Notes under the pieces: model-generated
Databases searched by the model: none
Told to the model about the DNA's origin: nothing
The model's input: the letters and a program-made list of their open reading frames with translations, nothing else
Assembly: GCA_963804825.1 (NCBI GenBank)
Contig: CAWDRV010000001.1
Coordinates: 310,001 to 374,000 of the forward strand
DNA from: JBKQVT01 sp963804825
GTDB lineage: Bacteria > Planctomycetota > Planctomycetia > Pirellulales > Thermoguttaceae
Length of the DNA stretch: 64,000 bases
Direction of reading: 5' to 3'
Shown: positions 7,494 through 17,358 of the stretch, one piece after another
How the letters are laid out: every line of letters starts with the position of its first letter
Position numbering within the stretch: the first letter of the stretch is position 1
Made by a program: the position numbers and the translations under genes

Positions 7494-10454
7494 TCATGCC
7501 GCATACGATTCCTGTCGAAAACCGCAATTCAATCTGGCCTCGATCAACTCAAATCGAGCTCGCCAGGTATTTGCGCGGGCTTCTGCAAGCAGTATCTCGC
7601 GGTACTGCGGATCACTGCCGCGTTTGATGGCTGTATCGAGTTGGGCGACGAACTCGGCCGCGTTGCTCGCTCGGAAAACACTCCGGTACTTGCGACACTC
7701 CGGCAAATCCGTCGTAACAATCGGCTTGCCGGCGGCCATGTATTCGAAAAGCTTCACGGGCGACGTGCACTGTGTAATCTCGTTGATCAGAAATGGGATC
7801 GTCGCGACTCCGAAATAGTATGCGTATTCCGGGAGCGCCTCATACTTTTTCTCACCAAGCCAATGCAGATTGTGTATTTTGGCGAGAAGTCGTCGGTCGA
7901 GCGAACCATCATAATTCGGCCCTATCAACACGAAGTGGTACTGCGGACAACGTTCGGCCACCAACGTCAGAAGGCCGTAGTCAAACCACTTGGCTAAAGC
8001 GCCGTAGTAACCGACAATCGGCCGGCCGTCGGCCACAAGCGTTTTCAGGTCATCCGGCACCTGAGGAACCGCATTCAGTGCAAAGTCGTCGTAATGGACG
8101 CCGTTCGGGCACAGAATTGCGTCAGGGCGAATCGCTTGCACTCGCATGTAGAGACGTTCCGCCGTGGTGCATACCACTTCTGCCATCCTCAGCAGCGCTT
8201 CGTGCTGCGCTATCGCGGCACCGGTGATTCTATTGCCCTCGCAATGGACCCTCAGGTCATCCAGATGATCGTAGATCACCCTCGGCTGCTTGAATTTCTG
8301 AACGTGCTCCAAGTGGCCCGGGCATGTCGCAAGAACGATAGGGCTTTGCAAATGCTGATTCAGGACTTCAGGGCAGGAACACAAATATAACGACTCGGCG
8401 ACCCGCTGGAAGCCTCGAAACCTGTCCGCTCGGGTCTGAGGCGAACAGAAGAATACCAGGTAGCCGGCACGGGCAAACTCGCCGAGAAGATGGTGTGGCC
8501 GTTGCTTCATCCAATCCCAGTTGACAAGGGGAGGCAAAACAACGATCCCCTTGCGTCCACCACATACATTCAGAATTGACCGCAATGCCCGCACTCTCGC
8601 ATGCCTATCTACCCTGGCGAGCGTACGACGAACCTGGTCTTCTGCCCGCCTCGCGTAGGGGCGAAGCGTTGCCGGAACCAACATCCTGATCGCCGCGCGA
8701 GATCGTGTGGCGACGCCCCGGAATGCAGCTCCCAGGCTGTGCTTTAGTGTGCGCGACATTCGTATGCCGACATGCATCACGCGTTTATGGCTACTGCCCA
8801 ACGCCATCAAAGATCTCCGAATGCGCTGAAGGCGACACGCCAATCGCCACCTGTCACTGTTGAGGATTGCGTTCAACTGGGCATCCTTCGCGGCCAACTG
8901 GGCATCCTTCTCGGCGAGTTGCTGACTGCGCAAGGCTTCGATTTCGTTCAGGCGAATCGCCGCCTGCTGTTGGCGAGACTCCGCGGCTATCACTTCGGCC
9001 AGTGCATCACAGATCCCGGCCGTCAATTCGGCGTGTGTGGGGCTATCCGGCTGGGAAGGCTTGCACCAGCATTGCGGGAGACTCGGGCTTTCCCCTTTAC
9101 AACCGAGCGCGGCCACGAGGTAGCCTTTTTCCCGCTCAGGAATGATGGGTGATCGATGGACGGTTAAAATCTGCTCACATAACTGTTTGTCGATTCCGGG
9201 AAGGTTGCGAATGAAATCCTCGCTCCAGCTACTGCCACAAAAGCATTGCCCGACAAAGTTTAGCCCGGCCGCGGTGAAGACCCCGGAAAGGTCCGCCATC
9301 GGCACCTCTTTGCCGTAAGGCCAGGCCCCGTTGGCTGCAGCCTGGATCCGCCAAATCCAGTACCAGTAGCAGTGGCGATTCGGTACGAGCGCCAAGACGT
9401 ACTTGCGGCTGCGGCTCGCCATGCCGCGGAGAAACGCCACTTGCTTGTCGAACGAATAATGGTCCAGCACGCCAGCGTTAAAAACCAGGTCGTGCTCCGC
9501 CTGGCCGGGGACAAACACATCCTCGCAAAGAAACGCCGCCGACAAGCCACGCTGCTCGAACGCCCATTGCGCGAATTGCACGGCTGCAGGCGCGAAGTCC
9601 ATCAGCGTCACCCGCAACTTGTTTCGCTCGGCCAGTATCATGCTTTGCGAGCCGCCCCCGCAACCAGCTTCCAGCACGCTGCTACCGGCGGGCAGCAGCT
9701 CTTCGATCGTCTCCGCCAGTTCTTCGCCAAATTTCTGGACGCTGGCGTTCATGGGTTGAACCGGCAACAAACTATAGAACGAGTCCCACTTCTCTTGTTC
9801 CTGGGCCCGCAAGGCGAGGGCATCTCGCCGGCGCAAGTAGGAAGGCGAGCCGTAGATCACGAGTAGTTGCTGTCCACCCCAAAAGTTAGACGCCACATCA
9901 ATGACCTTCGCAACAATGCGCGTAAAACCATTCAGACATTCGGGAAAGCACTCTTCGCGAAATTGCGAAAAATGGCTCTCGCACAATGGCACTTCGCGGT
10001 AGGGAACAAGCAGAACATAGAGTGCCCGGCAGGAACGCAAGTGTTTTTGGATGATGTCCAACGGGGCCACGAAATGCTCAAGGCAGTTCGATGTGATGAC
10101 CACATCGACGGCCGAACTGATCTCGCCGTCCTCGCTCGGCTGGAACTCATGCTGTGGAAACGCCTGACGCGCCTTGGCAATCGCCGCCCGCGAGTAGTCA
10201 AGACCAAACACGTGGCAACGGGGAAAGGCCTTGGCCAGGATCGCCACCCCATCACCGCAAGCACAACCCCAATCGAGAATGGTCGCGGCCTCTGAGGAGA
10301 GATAGGCGACTTCGGCGCCTGGCAGGTTTGCTACGACTCTCTCCATAAAATGTGCCGTCTGACCGCGGCCATTATTGGGTTCCCAATGATGGACAAAGTA
10401 GTCGTCCCACCACGGGCGAGAATTGACGGAGGCAACGGACGTTGTCTCGCTCAT
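7494..10454 (-). CDS. Methyltransferase-methyltransferase-coiled coil-glycosyltransferase fusion
   Basis: A large cytoplasmic fusion of ~986 residues. Residues ~20-230 are a first SAM methyltransferase (ILDWGCACGDG at ~59-69, then NCLEHF). Residues ~240-480 are a second one (VLEAGCGGGSQS at ~258-269). Residues ~485-545 are a coiled coil with the repeat QLAEKDAQLAAKDAQL. From ~628 to the end is a GT4-like glycosyltransferase beginning GIVVLPPLVNWDWMKQRPHH and carrying KLFEYMAAGKPIV. I prefer the ATG at 10454, because residues upstream of it (open to 10619) look non-coding. It heads the minus-strand arm, divergent from the export ABC transporter. The layout resembles chain-terminating enzymes that also set polysaccharide length. 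Confidence 0.8.
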   Translation of the reverse strand: MSETTSVASVNSRPWWDDYFVHHWEPNNGRGQTAHFMERVVANLPGAEVAYLSSEAATILDWGCACGDGVAILAKAFPRCHVFGLDYSRAAIAKARQAFPQHEFQPSEDGEISSAVDVVITSNCLEHFVAPLDIIQKHLRSCRALYVLLVPYREVPLCESHFSQFREECFPECLNGFTRIVAKVIDVASNFWGGQQLLVIYGSPSYLRRRDALALRAQEQEKWDSFYSLLPVQPMNASVQKFGEELAETIEELLPAGSSVLEAGCGGGSQSMILAERNKLRVTLMDFAPAAVQFAQWAFEQRGLSAAFLCEDVFVPGQAEHDLVFNAGVLDHYSFDKQVAFLRGMASRSRKYVLALVPNRHCYWYWIWRIQAAANGAWPYGKEVPMADLSGVFTAAGLNFVGQCFCGSSWSEDFIRNLPGIDKQLCEQILTVHRSPIIPEREKGYLVAALGCKGESPSLPQCWCKPSQPDSPTHAELTAGICDALAEVIAAESRQQQAAIRLNEIEALRSQQLAEKDAQLAAKDAQLNAILNSDRWRLACRLQRIRRSLMALGSSHKRVMHVGIRMSRTLKHSLGAAFRGVATRSRAAIRMLVPATLRPYARRAEDQVRRTLARVDRHARVRALRSILNVCGGRKGIVVLPPLVNWDWMKQRPHHLLGEFARAGYLVFFCSPQTRADRFRGFQRVAESLYLCSCPEVLNQHLQSPIVLATCPGHLEHVQKFKQPRVIYDHLDDLRVHCEGNRITGAAIAQHEALLRMAEVVCTTAERLYMRVQAIRPDAILCPNGVHYDDFALNAVPQVPDDLKTLVADGRPIVGYYGALAKWFDYGLLTLVAERCPQYHFVLIGPNYDGSLDRRLLAKIHNLHWLGEKKYEALPEYAYYFGVATIPFLINEITQCTSPVKLFEYMAAGKPIVTTDLPECRKYRSVFRASNAAEFVAQLDTAIKRGSDPQYREILLAEARANTWRARFELIEARLNCGFRQESYAA

Positions 10455-10766
10455 CGGGATTTTCCCCCATTGGCTGCAAAAGATGCCCCGCCCGCGGGCG
10501 CTCGGAGTGGGATTATATCGGGAAGCGGAGTTGGTCCCTGCCAAACATGGCGAACACCCCCTCCTTGGTCTCCGCCCTCGCCGTCCTGAAATGGAAAGCG
10601 TGAAGAATATTGAATCCATGGCGTCAGGTCAACATCGTTTTCGCCTTTTCTCCCCGACTGGGGGGTATTTTAAGGAAAGCGGCGGTTGGCGTTGACCCTC
10701 GGTCGCGATGCCTGTACCATAGCGGCCGCGCGGCGGCGTTGTCCATCGCGCCCGGGAGAATGTGCC
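10455..10766. other. Divergent intergenic region of the polysaccharide locus
   Basis: About 310 bases between the divergently transcribed fusion gene and the export permease. It must contain promoters for both arms. I see no strong sigma70-like pair and no clear operator; the only clear element is GGGAGAA just before the permease start. Confidence 0.4.
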
Positions 10767-11550
10767 TTGAAGAACTACTTGACCGGCATCTGGCGGCTAC
10801 GCTATTTCTGGCTGTCGCTGGTGCATATCGACCTGCGGAGCCGCTACCGAGGTTCGTTGATCGGCATGGGCTGGTCCCTTCTGCACCCCCTGGCCATGAC
10901 GGCCGTCATCTACACGGTGTTCAGTCGGTTCTTCAAGACGGATATCCCCGGCTACGGCCTCTTCCTCCTCGTCGGCCTGACCACCTGGAACTTCATTACG
11001 GCCGCGATGAGCCAGGGCTGCCAGTCCTTCTTTCGCAACGAGTCGTACATCCGGCAGCATCCCGCGCCGCTGGTGATCTATCCCCTCCGGGTGGTCTTGG
11101 GGGCGGGCGTTCACCTGGTCCTGGGACTGCTGGTGGCCATCGTCGTCTCCTGGTTCATTCATGGACCGGCCAATCTCGCCGCGTTGCCGGCCCTCCTGCC
11201 GGCGCTGCGCGCTGCTGTTTGTCCTGGGCTGGTCCATTGCCATTCTGATGGGCATCGTCAACGTCCTGTTTCAGGACACCCAACACCTTGTCGAAGTTTT
11301 GTTGCAGGTCCTCTTCTACCTGACTCCGATCATCTACCCGCCCCAGTTGCTGCAAGCGCGGCACGTGGGCTGGTTCATCGCCATGAACCCGCTTACCTGG
11401 TTTTTGGACCTGATCCGGCAGCCGATTCTCGCCGGGCAGGCGCCGTCGCTGGGAGTCTACGCGGCCGCCTCCGTCGCGGCGTTGGTTGCCGCCGCCGTCG
11501 CCGGTTTGGTGCTGTCGCGCATCGAGCGCCGAATGATCTTCTACCTCTAA
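10767..11550 (+). CDS. ABC-2 type polysaccharide export permease (frame broken)
   Basis: Inner-membrane permease of a Wzm/KpsM-type polysaccharide or polyol-phosphate exporter. The likely start is TTG at 10767, with GGGAGAA six bases upstream. The N-terminal half has the family signature RSRYRGSLIGMGWSLLHPL and several TM segments. Near 11205 the coding frame changes: the first frame stops making sense after ALPALLPAL and the +1 frame continues with LFVLGWSIAILMGIVNVLFQ, then LTPIIYP, and ends RMIFYL. Together they give a normal ~260-residue permease. The break is either a one-base indel error or a real frameshift. The ATPase gene follows ~100 bp downstream. Confidence 0.8.
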
Positions 11551-11654
11551 CCATGACCCCAAGATCGAGCGTCTGCCTTGCGTAACCTTTCCCAAGGGAC
11601 TGTCCCGACCTTCGTGCCGCGCACCGCCCGCCCCCGACCGGGAGACTGCCCTCC

Positions 11655-12413
11655 ATGACCGTGATCAGCCTGGAAAACGTCGGCTTGGTCTTTCACGTGC
11701 GGCGTCACGGGCGGATCAGCCTGAAAGAATATTTGCTCCAGGGCTTCTTCCGGCGCAAGGAATACTCGTTCGAGGTCCGCGCCCTGGAAGGAATCAGCCT
11801 GCGGATCGGCGAGGGGGAGCGCGTCGGCATCATCGGTCCCAATGGCGCCGGCAAGAGCACGCTGCTGAAACTGCTGGCCGGAATCTATCCGCCCGCCAGC
11901 GGCCAATGCACGGTCCGCGGAAAAGTCAGCTCGCTCTTCGAGCTTTCGCTGGGCTTCGAACCCGACGCCAGCGGCTGGGACAACATCAAGTATCGCGGCT
12001 ACCTGCAAGGAGAGACGCCGCGCACGATCCGCGACAAGATGGACGCCATCGCCGAATTCAGCGAATTGGGCCAATTCCTCGACATGTCGATCCGTTACTA
12101 TTCGGCCGGCATGCTCGTCCGGCTGGCGTTTGCCATTGCCACCGCCATCGAGCCGGAAATCCTGCTGCTGGACGAAGTGCTGGCCGCCGGCGACGCCGCC
12201 TTCCAACTCAAGGCCCGCGAGCGAATGCGAAACCTCATCTCTTCCGCCCGCGCGGTCATCATCGTCAGCCACGATCTGGCGGCCATCGAGGGGCTTTGCA
12301 ACCGCGTCCTCTGGCTCGATCACGGTCGGATCCTGATGGATGGCCCGGCGGCGGAAGTGATTGCCGCCTATTGCCAGCCGCGCAAGGACCAGCGACAATT
12401 GCAGGCTGCGTAG
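11655..12413 (+). CDS. Polysaccharide export ABC transporter ATP-binding protein
   Basis: A 252-residue ATPase that pairs with the permease just upstream. It shows Walker A GPNGAGKSTLLK, the Wzt/TagH-type insert and KYRGYLQGETPRTI segment, a signature region RYYSAGMLVRLAFAIAT, Walker B ILLLDEVLAAGD and the switch His in VIIVSHDL. It lacks the C-terminal carbohydrate-binding domain found in Wzt proteins that recognise a modified chain end. That is notable because the neighbouring large fusion looks like a chain-end-modifying enzyme. Start ATG at 11655. Confidence 0.9.
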   Translation: MTVISLENVGLVFHVRRHGRISLKEYLLQGFFRRKEYSFEVRALEGISLRIGEGERVGIIGPNGAGKSTLLKLLAGIYPPASGQCTVRGKVSSLFELSLGFEPDASGWDNIKYRGYLQGETPRTIRDKMDAIAEFSELGQFLDMSIRYYSAGMLVRLAFAIATAIEPEILLLDEVLAAGDAAFQLKARERMRNLISSARAVIIVSHDLAAIEGLCNRVLWLDHGRILMDGPAAEVIAAYCQPRKDQRQLQAA

Positions 12414-12498
12414 TGTTGTGCGAAATCGCAAGCGTCCGGCCACACGGATTTCATGCGTCCTCCGTTATCCTTCCTCCTTCCCCCTGTTCTCCCCTGCC

Positions 12499-13137
12499 AT
12501 GAAAATCATCAACGTCCGCTCCTTGGCCATTCCCGACATCAAGGTCGTGCGGTTCGCCCGCTTCGGCGATCATCGCGGCTATTTCACCGAGACTTTCCGC
12601 CGCAGCGACTTCCAGAAACATCCCGACGCGACCTGCTTCCGGGGAGTGGAATTCGTGCAGATCAACGAAAGCTACTCCCGTGCGGGAACCGTGCGCGGCC
12701 TGCACTTCCAATGGAACCCGTGGATGGGCAAACTCGTGCGGACCGCCGCCGGGCGGATGATCGACCTCGCGTTGGACATCCGCAAGGGCTCTCCCTTCTT
12801 CGGCAAGATCATCGCCTACGACATGCCTTGCACGGTGGAGCAACCCCATGCCGAGTGGATCTGGGTGCCGCCGGGCTTCGCGCATGGCAACGTGTTCCTT
12901 GAGCCGACGCGAATCGAGTATCTTTGCAGCGGCGAGTGGAGTCCGGGCTGCGAGGCCGGCATCGCCCCCCTGGCCGCCGACCTCGATTGGTCGTTGTGCG
13001 ACGGCCCATGCAAGGCCCTCTTCGACCGTGCCGTGGCCGGGGACCTGTTGATTTCCGACAAGGACCGCGCCGGCCTGACGCTGACGCAATGGCGCGACGA
13101 CCCGCGGTCGGAAAACTTCCTCTATGGCCGGCTTTAA
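12499..13137 (+). CDS. dTDP-4-dehydrorhamnose 3,5-epimerase-like protein
   Basis: A 212-residue cupin-fold sugar epimerase of the RfbC family. Visible family motifs are FGDHRGYFTETFR near the N-terminus, INESYSRAGTVRGLHFQ with the catalytic His, MIDLALDIRKGSP, and WVPPGFAHGNVFL. The catalytic base His and substrate-binding Arg positions appear kept. The ATG at 12499 is chosen because it starts the conserved fold; an upstream in-frame extension to 12361 overlaps the ATPase gene and looks non-coding. It ends the plus-strand arm of the polysaccharide locus. RfbA, B and D partners are not in the window, so the exact sugar is uncertain. Confidence 0.88.
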   Translation: MKIINVRSLAIPDIKVVRFARFGDHRGYFTETFRRSDFQKHPDATCFRGVEFVQINESYSRAGTVRGLHFQWNPWMGKLVRTAAGRMIDLALDIRKGSPFFGKIIAYDMPCTVEQPHAEWIWVPPGFAHGNVFLEPTRIEYLCSGEWSPGCEAGIAPLAADLDWSLCDGPCKALFDRAVAGDLLISDKDRAGLTLTQWRDDPRSENFLYGRL

Positions 13138-13159
13138 ATGAACTTACACGACCTTGGGA

Positions 13160-13238
13160 GGGAAAAAGGGGACAGTCCCCATTTGCCGGAACGGCCCGAA
13201 GGGTGCTTCGCACAAATGGGGACTGTCCCCTTTTTCCC
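13160..13238. repeat. Long palindromic repeat with GGGGACAGTCCCC core
   Basis: An almost perfect inverted repeat with 26-base arms and a 27-base spacer. Each arm contains an inner palindrome GGGGACAGTCCCC. It lies between the convergent RfbC-like gene and the DUF1559-type gene. A shorter member of the same family sits inside pstC at 25592-25645. It is probably a dispersed REP/MITE-like element, and it may also act as a bidirectional terminator here. Confidence 0.8.
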
Positions 13239-13324
13239 GGAATCCCGCAGGCTCATTTAGAAACCGTTCACCGCATCGCCCCCGGCGCGCGTGAACGGCG
13301 AGGCAAACATTCCTCGGACTCGGC

Positions 13325-15886
13325 TCATTCTTTCAACGGGACGGGGTAAACGGACACGACCACTCTCTTTCCGTCCGACGACCAAGCCATGTCGTTGCTC
13401 ATCCAGTCCGCCGGAAACTTGGGAAATAACCGGGGCGGCTTGACGCCGGTGGAATCGAAAACATAGAGTCGCGGCAGGCGGTCGGTCTTCCTCTGCATGG
13501 TGACAAGGATTTGGTTGCCCGTTCCACCCCAAGCCATCGTGCAATTGGAACTGCCGACCTCGGGCAACGCTGAGCTTGGCAGGAGCACCTTGAGTGCGTG
13601 CTCCGGTCCTTCGACGGAAATGACGGCGATTTCGGAACTGCCGTCGGGCAGAATCCCCTTGAAGCAAATCCGCTTGCCATCCGGCGACCAGGTAAATCCC
13701 CAGTAGACCTGCCTGTAGGGCTTGTGCGGCACCTCACGACGCTGCTCCGCGGCCACGTCGTAGATGCAGAGCACCGCGCCGCGGTCGTCGTAAATGACGT
13801 ACGCAATCTCGTTGCGCTTGGGAGACCATTGCGAGCCCCAGCCGCCGGCATCGATCCGACGACGGTGCGAACCGTCGGCATTCATGATCCAGACGCCATG
13901 CCCCAGGCCGTATTGACAATAGGTGAGTTGCTTGTCGTCGGGAGACCAGTTCGGCATGGCCCCCGCTCCCAAGTCTTTCGGCTCGCTGCCGTCGGCATTG
14001 ACCACGAAGACGTGCGCGTCGGGATAGTCTTCGCCCATCACCGATCGCCAGGCGTCGAAGGCAATCTTACGGCCGTCGTGCGACCAGTGGGGAGAGCCGA
14101 CGCGCGTGAAGTCCGACATCGTCAGGATGGGATGGGGGTTGCTGCCGTCGGCGTTTATCACAAGAAGAGACCAGCCAAGAAAGGACCGCGGGGCCTTGCC
14201 GCCAGCGGCCACCGCTTTGCCCCCGGCAGGCGTAAACAGGGTCTTCGGGTCGATATATTCGCCCCCGGCACGCGTAAACAGGGCCTTGAGGGTCTTCCGG
14301 TCGATCGTCTTGGGGAGGAAGTGGACCGAGCCGTCGCAGAAGGCCGCGTGAAAGCCGCCCTGAAAGAACCGGCTCAGCCCATTGGCCGGCGCCTCGGGAT
14401 CGAACGGCCAGTCCTCCGGCTTGGTCCAGATCGCGGCGTGTTGATCGTCCACCTCGACGACCATGATCGTATAGGAGGTTCCGTCCGTGATATCCGCCAT
14501 CTTCGTGGGCCGGTCGGCGGAGAATGCGGCCCCGTTTCCGACCGGCAAGAGGTAGTGTGTCCGATCCTTCTGTGCCCTGTTGGAGATCGGCAAGCGGTAG
14601 ACCGCCGGCATCTTGTCGATCAGCGTGCGGTTGTGCGGGCTGTCCCAGGGCTCATCGAGATGAAACTGCCGGTAGAGGGCATCTTGATCGAGAAACGGCA
14701 AGATGTGAACCCGCCAACTCAGCAGCGGTTTTCCCTTCGAGTTGGTGCTGGCGGGCAAAGGAAAATGGCCGTTTGCGGAATAGTAGTTGTACATCGCAAG
14801 GGCGATTTGCTTGAGGTTGTTTTCCGACATCATCGCCCGAGCCGAGGCCCGAGCCGAGGCGGTGGCCTCCGACAGGGCAGCGAGGACCTTGTCGATACCG
14901 CGATTCTTCTCGTCCAAGACCAAGACGAGCCGGTCGCCTTCCACTTGTGGCTGCAACACGGCGGCAAGCTCGGCGAAGTTGGGCACCCGCTCTCGGACCT
15001 CCTTACATTCGCCAGCCAGGCGGATCAGTTCGGCCAGCTTGTCGCTCAGCGCACGGGCTGCCCGGGCGTCCTCCGATTGGACGACCATCCGCAAGGAAGC
15101 CCGGACGAAAACATCGACATCCGACATGATATGGACGTCCATCCGCGGGGTCACGTCGATCCCGACGGCGGCCCAGAGCATGCCTTGCGTGAGTATCTTC
15201 ATCGACCCGCCGCCGAGTTCCTTGGGAAACTCGCCGACCGCCTCTTCCAGCACCCGCCGGTAGTGTTTCGGCGGCAGCAGCAACACCTGGACCGCCGTGT
15301 CACCGGCCGCTTCCAAGGCGGGAACCAACTCGGGTCGTACGTCGGGGGTCATCCGCGGAACGGAGGCGAAGCCCGGCATCAAGACCACCACCAGGACGTC
15401 GCCCCGCCGCTCCACGCCGCAATTCGGCAAGACCGCCCGGATCGCGTCGTCGCTGCCGGGAGCAAGCGGTATCACGGCAAACAGGCTTGGCCGGTGAACG
15501 ACGTGGGCCGCGTCAACGGGATGGGGGGGGCCTTGGAAGAGCTGGGCAGATGCCCATGGCGGCCACACGCCGGTCAGGGTGAACAGGACGTAGACATCCT
15601 TCGCGCCGGCGCGGACCAACTGCTGCTGGATCGCAACCGCCTGCTGCTTGATTTCCGTGAGTTCTGCCTTGGTCCCCGGCGCCAAGGGCGCGATCCGGTC
15701 CAGAACCGGCTCGACCGACAGGCGCGCAAGATCGAGGTGCGCCACGGCAAGCGTCTGCTCGTCGATCCAGGGGGCAATGATCTTGGCCCGGGCCGCCGGA
15801 TCGAACTTGCCCTCGCCGTGGGCCAGGCCGCCGGTCAGAAGAAATACAACAAATAACGCACTCATGGGCGGCATGAAAATCTTCAT
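13325..15886 (-). CDS. Secreted DUF1559-like protein with PD40 beta-propeller
   Basis: An exported protein of ~853 residues with a signal peptide (ALFVVFLLTGGLAHG) after the ATG at 15886. Residues ~355-530 carry the DUF1559 hallmark seen in planctomycetes: NNLKQIALAMYNYYSANGHFP, then LSWRVHILPFLDQDALY, then FHAAFCDGSVHFLPK. In usual DUF1559 proteins this follows a type IV pilin-like N-terminal helix, which is missing here. Residues ~580 to the end hold TolB/PD40-type repeats (SPHWSHDGRKIAFD, MPNWSPDDKQLTY, FTWSPDGKRICF). Its ATG overlaps the upstream stop (ATGA). It is the last gene of the ECF sigma operon. Function unknown. Confidence 0.8.
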   Translation of the reverse strand: MKIFMPPMSALFVVFLLTGGLAHGEGKFDPAARAKIIAPWIDEQTLAVAHLDLARLSVEPVLDRIAPLAPGTKAELTEIKQQAVAIQQQLVRAGAKDVYVLFTLTGVWPPWASAQLFQGPPHPVDAAHVVHRPSLFAVIPLAPGSDDAIRAVLPNCGVERRGDVLVVVLMPGFASVPRMTPDVRPELVPALEAAGDTAVQVLLLPPKHYRRVLEEAVGEFPKELGGGSMKILTQGMLWAAVGIDVTPRMDVHIMSDVDVFVRASLRMVVQSEDARAARALSDKLAELIRLAGECKEVRERVPNFAELAAVLQPQVEGDRLVLVLDEKNRGIDKVLAALSEATASARASARAMMSENNLKQIALAMYNYYSANGHFPLPASTNSKGKPLLSWRVHILPFLDQDALYRQFHLDEPWDSPHNRTLIDKMPAVYRLPISNRAQKDRTHYLLPVGNGAAFSADRPTKMADITDGTSYTIMVVEVDDQHAAIWTKPEDWPFDPEAPANGLSRFFQGGFHAAFCDGSVHFLPKTIDRKTLKALFTRAGGEYIDPKTLFTPAGGKAVAAGGKAPRSFLGWSLLVINADGSNPHPILTMSDFTRVGSPHWSHDGRKIAFDAWRSVMGEDYPDAHVFVVNADGSEPKDLGAGAMPNWSPDDKQLTYCQYGLGHGVWIMNADGSHRRRIDAGGWGSQWSPKRNEIAYVIYDDRGAVLCIYDVAAEQRREVPHKPYRQVYWGFTWSPDGKRICFKGILPDGSSEIAVISVEGPEHALKVLLPSSALPEVGSSNCTMAWGGTGNQILVTMQRKTDRLPRLYVFDSTGVKPPRLFPKFPADWMSNDMAWSSDGKRVVVSVYPVPLKE

Positions 15887-17358
15887 GGCTTTGCTCCCTC
15901 GCGAATAAGCTGGATCTCGTAATGCAACCGCAAATTGGGGTTCTTCCACATGGGGTCCTCGGGAGACGGCGACTCCAGGATCGCCGTGTTTCCTTGACGC
16001 TGGTAAAGGAACGGCTCGCCCCGAAGCGGGTCCAACCGGATGGGCACCTCGGTAATGTCCTTCAGGCTCTCCGGCAACCGGCCGTCATGGTCGGCGGCGT
16101 AGAGCCGGATGGCTTCCAGGACTTCGAGGGCGGCGATATTGCGATCCGTTCTGGCCTCGCACTCCTTGACCGCCCGGAGTGCCGGCAGAAAAAGCTGGGC
16201 AAGAGGAAAGATCTCGCGGCCACTCCTGTCCCTGAGCTTTCGATCCACCTGTTCCAGTCCCCGGCGGGCCTCGGGATAGGGCACCGCCAGCCATTTGAAC
16301 ATATCATCGCGGTCTTCCTCATAGTTCTGCATGGTGTAAAGGAGAATGACCTGGGGAACGGGCATGGCCTCGACTTCGGCGGGCGAACGGCCCCGGGCAA
16401 TCAGGAATCGCTTCGCCCGGGGATATCCTTCGAGCATGGACACGGCTAGTCCCACGTGACGCGCCTGGCGCTGCAGAGGGAGATCCAAGACCCCGCTCAG
16501 CGTGAGCTCAACCATTTTGTCGTCGGTCTGTTGCAGGAGTTGTCGCCAGTGTTCGGCCGTGTAGCTCTTCTTGTCCAAGTCGCGGAGATCGGGAAACTGG
16601 AGGTATACGCTCGCCATTTCCCCTTCAAAGGCCGGACGAAAATCGACCACCGGCCGCGGCAGCGAGGCCAAGGCCCAGTAGAGATTGGGGGCATCGGGCT
16701 GCTGGATGAACGTCTCCACTTGCTTCGACATCATACCGGCGATGACGGCGCCAACCAGGCCGTGGATAAGCGTGGGGGCCTGGGCCACGTGCCGCCCCAG
16801 GGCGTAACCGGTCCGCAGCGTTCGGACGGCCTCATCGTACCGGCCGTAGGCGATCTGCAAACGCGCACGGGCCGCCAGAATCCTGGCCGATTGGCGGTTC
16901 GTTTGAACGTCGGGCAGGGGGATCGAGTAGAAGTCTCCCTCCCGAATGGGAATGTCCCAGTCGCACGATTCGCAGCGGGCGCCGCGGTCGAGCATGTCGA
17001 AAATCCCCGACCGGTTGACGATCCAAGCATATTGCTTTCCCTCCCCGCCGGCTGCTTTCCGCAACTCGGGCAAGGGCATCTCAGCCCAGTTGCCCACCGT
17101 CGTCCAGAACGCCGAGCTGGCAAACAAGGCAGTCATGTCGTGCGGCACTTTCAAATACTGGACGGCCGCGTTTCCAGGCCGGCGTTCCAACAGCGGCGGC
17201 AATAACTGATACTTCAGGGCCGGGCGAGGCTCGCGGGCCGGATACAAGACAATCTTGATCGGCGGGTTCGGGTCCCTGTCGGCCGCCCGCCCGCAGGCCG
17301 CCGCTGCCGCGACGACCGCGGCAATCAAGAACGTCATGCCAAGATAACGTTTCATCAT
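15883..17358 (-). CDS. Secreted planctomycete protein of unknown function
   Basis: A 491-residue exported protein. The N-terminus MMKRYLGMTFLIAAVVAAAAAC is a signal peptide, possibly a lipoprotein signal with Cys at ~22. The body is helical, with an internal stretch rich in tetratricopeptide-like pairs (YGRYDEAVRTLRTGYALGRH). The C-terminal ~70 residues resemble the tail of planctomycete pseudopilin-like proteins (LEAIRLYAADHDGRLPESL, then DPLRGEPFLYQ). Start and stop overlap the neighbouring genes by four bases each, so translation is coupled. I do not recognise a function; co-expression with an ECF sigma factor suggests an envelope role. Confidence 0.7.
   Translation of the reverse strand: MMKRYLGMTFLIAAVVAAAAACGRAADRDPNPPIKIVLYPAREPRPALKYQLLPPLLERRPGNAAVQYLKVPHDMTALFASSAFWTTVGNWAEMPLPELRKAAGGEGKQYAWIVNRSGIFDMLDRGARCESCDWDIPIREGDFYSIPLPDVQTNRQSARILAARARLQIAYGRYDEAVRTLRTGYALGRHVAQAPTLIHGLVGAVIAGMMSKQVETFIQQPDAPNLYWALASLPRPVVDFRPAFEGEMASVYLQFPDLRDLDKKSYTAEHWRQLLQQTDDKMVELTLSGVLDLPLQRQARHVGLAVSMLEGYPRAKRFLIARGRSPAEVEAMPVPQVILLYTMQNYEEDRDDMFKWLAVPYPEARRGLEQVDRKLRDRSGREIFPLAQLFLPALRAVKECEARTDRNIAALEVLEAIRLYAADHDGRLPESLKDITEVPIRLDPLRGEPFLYQRQGNTAILESPSPEDPMWKNPNLRLHYEIQLIREGAKP

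Noticed and set aside
13598..15856. 752-codon plus-strand open frame opposite the DUF1559-like gene
   Set aside because: Antisense shadow. The minus strand has a signal peptide, family motifs and a coupled start.
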